From assembly GCF_043641665.1 (NCBI RefSeq), contig NC_092188.1, positions 14,653,704 through 14,717,703 of the forward strand: DNA of 64,000 nt. The letters are read 5' to 3'. The stretch comes from Enoplosus armatus. Its lineage: Eukaryota; Chordata; Actinopteri; Centrarchiformes; Enoplosidae. This document shows positions 42,401 through 48,219 of the stretch, in pieces (position 1 is the stretch's first letter; the number at the start of each line of letters is the position of its first letter). The translations under genes and the position numbers were made by a program. The notes below the pieces were generated by a model. The model made no database searches, was not told where the DNA came from, and was given only the letters and a program-made list of their open reading frames with translations.

Positions 42401-45400
42401 CCTCGATCAATTTCTACAGTTAATTTTGTTAAAATATGCAGCCATTAAAACATGGAACATGAAAACACATATTCTGAGTTACACAGCCCACACACTTATT
42501 TGCATTTATAATGCAATTTATTAAATATCATCAACAAAAGTCTTTTATCTCAATGGAACCTAGTGGCACTTCTAACAACAATTTAATACTAATACCAATA
42601 CTAATAATACTAATACTACCATTCCTACTACTACAACATGTACTGTCACTACTACTAATACTAATACAGTATTACTAATAGTAGCACAAAATTAACAGCA
42701 CAGATTTTGCATTTTGCATGTACTTACACTACTTTTGCTACTTTCACCACTAATAATGATATTAATAAGTAACAATATATATAAATAAGTAATATTAGTG
42801 GTCTGATGTTTTAAAGCTGATGGTTTGCATATAAAGATGATAGGGGAAACAGTCACACCTTGAGGAAACCATATAGATGATTCATTGCATACAATTTGAA
42901 GAGCATTATATTTGCATAGATTCTGTTGTGTTCTGTACATTTGCTCCTAAGTCTGTTTGGTATTCAGACAGTTACATAAACAATAGACGATGACTGCATT
43001 TCCTCTGTTGTGGAAATGATGTACTTCACAGACATTTTGAAATCAACAAAGAGTGCAGAAAGGAATAGACTAATGGATGTGTGCTTGTGTCATGTATGCA
43101 TCTATAAGCATGTGTGTGTGTGTGCAGGATGATGTTAGTTTCCTTTCGCTTTTGATTCTGCGTGACTGTCATTGAAACCCTCTGCCTGGTTTGTAGGAAT
43201 GCGGTTTCAGAACATTTTATTAGATGTTGATTAGGAGAGAGGAGAGCCAGCTGTGTTCCCACATGCTTTACCTGCCTCATCCACTCCCCCCATCCCCCCC
43301 CCACCCCCCTGCTGCAGTTCAACCAGCAGCCACACTGATTCCAGGTTTAGCATTTCAAAGTAATACTTGAAGAGGCTCATGCTTCCCCTTTAATTTTATA
43401 CTGTTTTATCCTTATACTCTACATAGGAATTATGATTGATGTATTGCTCAGAATTAGGGAATTGTATTGTAGGTGGTGCGACACTCTGGTTACAAACTGT
43501 TAGTTCTTCATAAAGGGAAACGTGACATGCCTCGCTTTGATCTTGTAAACGTATCCGTCTGACATTGTTGTTGAAAGCTTCTCCGCCGCCCAATCAGCTC
43601 TCTGTTTGCCTTTTACTCTGTCATTCTGCAGACGGCAAGCAGCCAACCGGTAGCACTGAGATCAGCAAGTCACAGATCTATTATTGATGCTGCGTATTAA
43701 CGATCCAAATATTTTTCATGTTGTCTGATGTAATTACGGCTAAATGAACAGAGAGTTCATCAAAGAAAATTGGTATGCAGTATTTCCTTTTTCTTTTTAA
43801 ACATAAAATTTCCTTTAATGCTTAATTTATCCTTTATTCTTTTAAATCCATTTGTCAACGTGACGTTCAGAGTATTAAAGATTTTTTCAACTAACATTAT
43901 TGGATGCTTGGCATACACAGCGCCCCACTCCTCTTTCCTTCTGTCTGATTCACTTCTTTTTATTCCTCCTCCTCCTCCTCCTCCTCCTCCCTAACTTCTT
44001 TGACTCCTCTGCTGTGTCTCACCACTCCTCATGCCTTCCATCTTTTAAACACTCTCTTCAATTTCTTTTCATCCTCCCCTCATTCTCATCTCACCTCTTT
44101 AACATTTCATTTGCAGACGCTCAACTCTGTGACTCCCCACCTGGACGTGGAAGAGTGCAGCATTGCTCTGTTGCCCAGAAACCGAGAGAAGAACCGCAGC
44201 ATGGATGTTCTGCCGCCTGATCGTGCCCTGGCCTTCCTGGTCACAACAGAGGGGGAGAGCAACAATTACATCAACGCTGCTCTCGCCGACAGCTTCCACC
44301 GGCAGGCTGCTTTTATTGTGACCCCTCACCCTCTGCCAGGCACCACGGCCGACTTTTGGAGGCTGGTCTTTGACTACGGCTGCACAGCAGTGGTCATGCT
44401 CAACCAACTCAACCAGTCTAACTCTGCCTGGGTAAGGTCAAAGTGTTATATATTGCTTTATTGCCATTGATTTGTTGACGCTATAAGGAAAAAGAAACGC
44501 AGTAAAATGTCTGAGCTCACTCACACAAGAGCAGCTGTTTGCTGTACTAGTTTTTACTTTCTGTCTCGAGGTTGTCTGAACTTTACTTGAGACTTTTCCT
44601 GACATATCCTGCCTTCTGTATCTTACTGTGCTTGGGATTAGTTCCTTCATGCCATTTTGTTGGGCTTTGATCCCTGACCACATTGATCTCAAGGCATGGC
44701 TAGATAACACCTGCCCCAGTTTTTCCTTCCCCTCCTCAAGTTACATCTCTGGAGAATAGGCTTGCATTACCCTCCAGCCACATCTCAGGGTTCTTTTTGT
44801 TGGCGTCCCACTTTTTCTCATGAGCATATGTCTTTGTCTGTGCTGCAATGTTCCCCGTTCTTTCTTCAACACTTATAATAATAACAATAGTAATGAGTGG
44901 AAACATAACAGATTAAAGATTCAATTAAAAACACAATGGAACACATAAGAACAAATAACGAAGAGAATATGCCAGAACTTAATTTTTAAGAGGAGAAGTA
45001 GTTAAAGCCCCTATGGTAAGCTCCTCCATGTGGTTGGAGCTTTAACAGCAATGCTTGAGCTGGTAAATAAGGACTCAAGGGCTCTACAAGATAATCAGGT
45101 GCCATACTGAAGAAGGCTTTGAAAGTCAGCAATAGATCCTAAAGTCTATTCAAAGCATAGGCACGGAAATGTAATCAGAGTTTTTGTCTCAGAGTCTGGC
45201 AGCTAACTGTTGAGCAAATGAGCTATATTAACATTTTTATGATTAGGACAGATGAACGGATCATTACGATAATCAAGCGTGAATGAAATGAAAGCATGTA
45301 AAATAGTGTCATTAAAAGAAAGGAATGATTTCATTCTGGAGATATTTCTCAGGTGGGAGAAACCGTACTTAACAAGCCTGCAGCAGTAATATGGGGCTCC

Positions 45401-48174
45401 TGACTACGGCTCTGATCAAATGTAACTTCCAGACTTTTAGCAGAAGGAACAACATACTTGTTAAAGAGCCAAAAGCTGGCACAACTTGACTACGGACGTG
45501 TTCAGCCAATAATTAAGATCTGTTTTGTTGGGAGTTGAGCTTAAGGAGACTGGCAGACATCCAGTCCTTAATGGCAGATAAACAGTTGACAATGCTGCTG
45601 AATAATTCAACAATGTTGGGACAGGTATGACTTGATATCATAGGCTATATAATGGAAATAAATGTCATGCTGTCTTATAATGTAGCCTAAGGAAAACATG
45701 GAAAGAGAGAATACGATTGGTCCCAAAATGGATCCTGACACTGCCTGTGAGGAGGAAAGACACTTGATAGACACAAGAAAACACGTATTACATTGTATCC
45801 CAGTCTTGGAAAGCAGATTTCTCTAAATTAGGAACCCATTTTTTGTCCAAGGTCTACCTTCAATTGTTGTAAAATCATCATCACAATCAAAATCAGTCAT
45901 TTTCCCAGTGTTTCTTGGATAGTGCTCCTCTGGTGGAGATATAATTATGTATTGACTATATGTAGTAGCAGTGGCACTACTGGATCGTAAAGGGTCCATT
46001 GTTTAGTCTACTAAGTTATCTGTAAAGATAAGAGGACGCCTTATAAAAAAGGAAATGAACTAAAGCACCAAAAGGATTGCTTTTTTAAATTCTATCCTAA
46101 AATGTGGTATCATTCTCTCTGGCTTAATGCACCTCTTGCATCAGTGTTTCACAGCACTTCGTTGCTATCTGGCACTCATTATGAGAGTATCCTACCAAAA
46201 GATATTTGTCAATATCAGTAAACCACTAACATGACCTTTTAAGGCCTTGACAGGCTTTGGAACTGTGGATGTCAATAAATGGTCTTAATCTGGAATAATT
46301 GTGTATGTATCATTAAATGTAGACATTTAGGGTTTCTGTGTTGGCTTTTCTACATGCTGTTTTGTAACACCCTGTGTAGTCTGGTAATAAAAGAAAACAC
46401 AGAAAAGAAACTTTAGGTGCCTGTTCAATCCCACTTCTCCTCCACTCCCCTTTAAATGTTTTTCATCTCATTTCTTCCAGTGCAATGCAGTTCCATTTGG
46501 GTCTCGCCTGAAAATTGAGTTATCGCCACTTTAAGTTGTTCATTGCAAGATCTTGTTATGAACTCTTGTTATAGAGTTCATTCGTGGCACTGGAGTACTC
46601 TGTCTCCCTCTTGTTGCAATCTCTCAAAGCACATTACGCCTTTCCCTCCCCGCACTGCCTCTCTCCCCTTATTAACACCAGCGTGGCACCGTAACACCTC
46701 CTGTTGTATGTAGGCACACACTAACACCACTTTTGTCATTGCTGTTATTCTACTTGTGCGTCTGCGTGTGTCTCTTCAACTGTATTCTGTTCTTGTTTAA
46801 CAGCGCGTCCATACACACACCCTTACACACATATGTTACTTCTCTAGTTCTCTTTTCTTTGATAATCCAGAGTTTTAAGAGCAAAGGCAGTTTTGTTTGG
46901 CCACAACAACTGACGTATGCACAAGTACAAATACTGTATGTGCCACATTTAATCACTGATAAAACAACCCCCCCCCCACCTCTCTCTCTTTCTGACTTCC
47001 CCTCTGCCTGTAGCCCTGTGTTCAGTACTGGCCGGAGCCTGGTTTACAGCAGTACGGGCCCATGGAAGTGGAGTTTCTGTCCATGTCAGCAGATGAGGAT
47101 GTCATTACTCGTCTGTTTCGGGTCAAGAACGTAACGAGGGTGAGTCATTGCGGTTCGCCTGCACAGGACATGTTGTTCCACTCCGTGGTATTTCACAAAT
47201 GATAACTTGAACCTCGTTAGAAATGCATTAGCTGTGGTCCTCACTGGTAATTCAGATGTGACATTTTACCTACAGTACATTTAGAGCTGCCAGCTATAAT
47301 GTGCATCTAAAAACCCCACACAAGTTCTCAAAGTCAAAGTGCTATGGACACTGCATTAGAAAATACTGCGTACCTGAAACCTTCAGATGATGATTTGAAT
47401 TTCTATCCAACTTTCTTGAATGTGCGCAAACTCAAAGGCTGAATGCTTTGCTTGATGCTGGATTTCTACACAGCGTATGCCTCTGCATCATTATCTGTCT
47501 ATATTTCTTTCTCATGCATAGACAATGGCACTTCTCTAGTGTATGCCTCGTGGGTCAGAGGACGTTGTCAAATAAATACACTCTAAAATAAATACACTCT
47601 AAAATATAGCCTGGAGATTATTACTCAGCACAATGGCAGATCAGTAAAAAACTTATTCATAGACTGTATCATACAAACTACAAAGGACATTGTTTTGATA
47701 TTCAGCAGTCCAGGAAATTGAACCAGAGCCACCAGTGTTTCCATAAGATGTTCCCATAAGAGTCATACTTATTAGAACTTTCTATGGAAAACAGGCAAGA
47801 GAAGGCCATTGACATGCATGAAATAAAGGTCAGCGTCTCCCTTTTTCAATTTCTTCTTGTCATTACCTAGATAGGCTTTTTCCCTCTCTTAGGTGCCGGT
47901 TGGCATACTAAAGAGGGGACTTTTATCATCATAATGCATGCCATACTTTCAGTTGCAGGATACTCTTTTCAGGCTGCAAATCAGACTCTTTTGATTCGTT
48001 CATAAACCGTATCACACAAAAAAGTAGCTGGCATGTAGAGAATTTGGAAGACCTCATGAAAGAGGCAAAATAGTGACAGTTCTGTCATGGTAGAGGGAAC
48101 ACAGGTCTTTTTCCTCTCCAGGTGTGTGCGTATGTATGAATCAGTCATTTAGACTTCATACACTTCATTGTGTT

Positions 48175-48219
<45 letters not shown>

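Larger units (their letters stand above)
42369..44116 (+). other. Intron between D1 and D2
   Basis: 1.7 kb with an ACT/AAT triplet-rich stretch (42590-42680) and a CTC triplet run (43965-43990). No coding segment. Confidence 0.85.
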
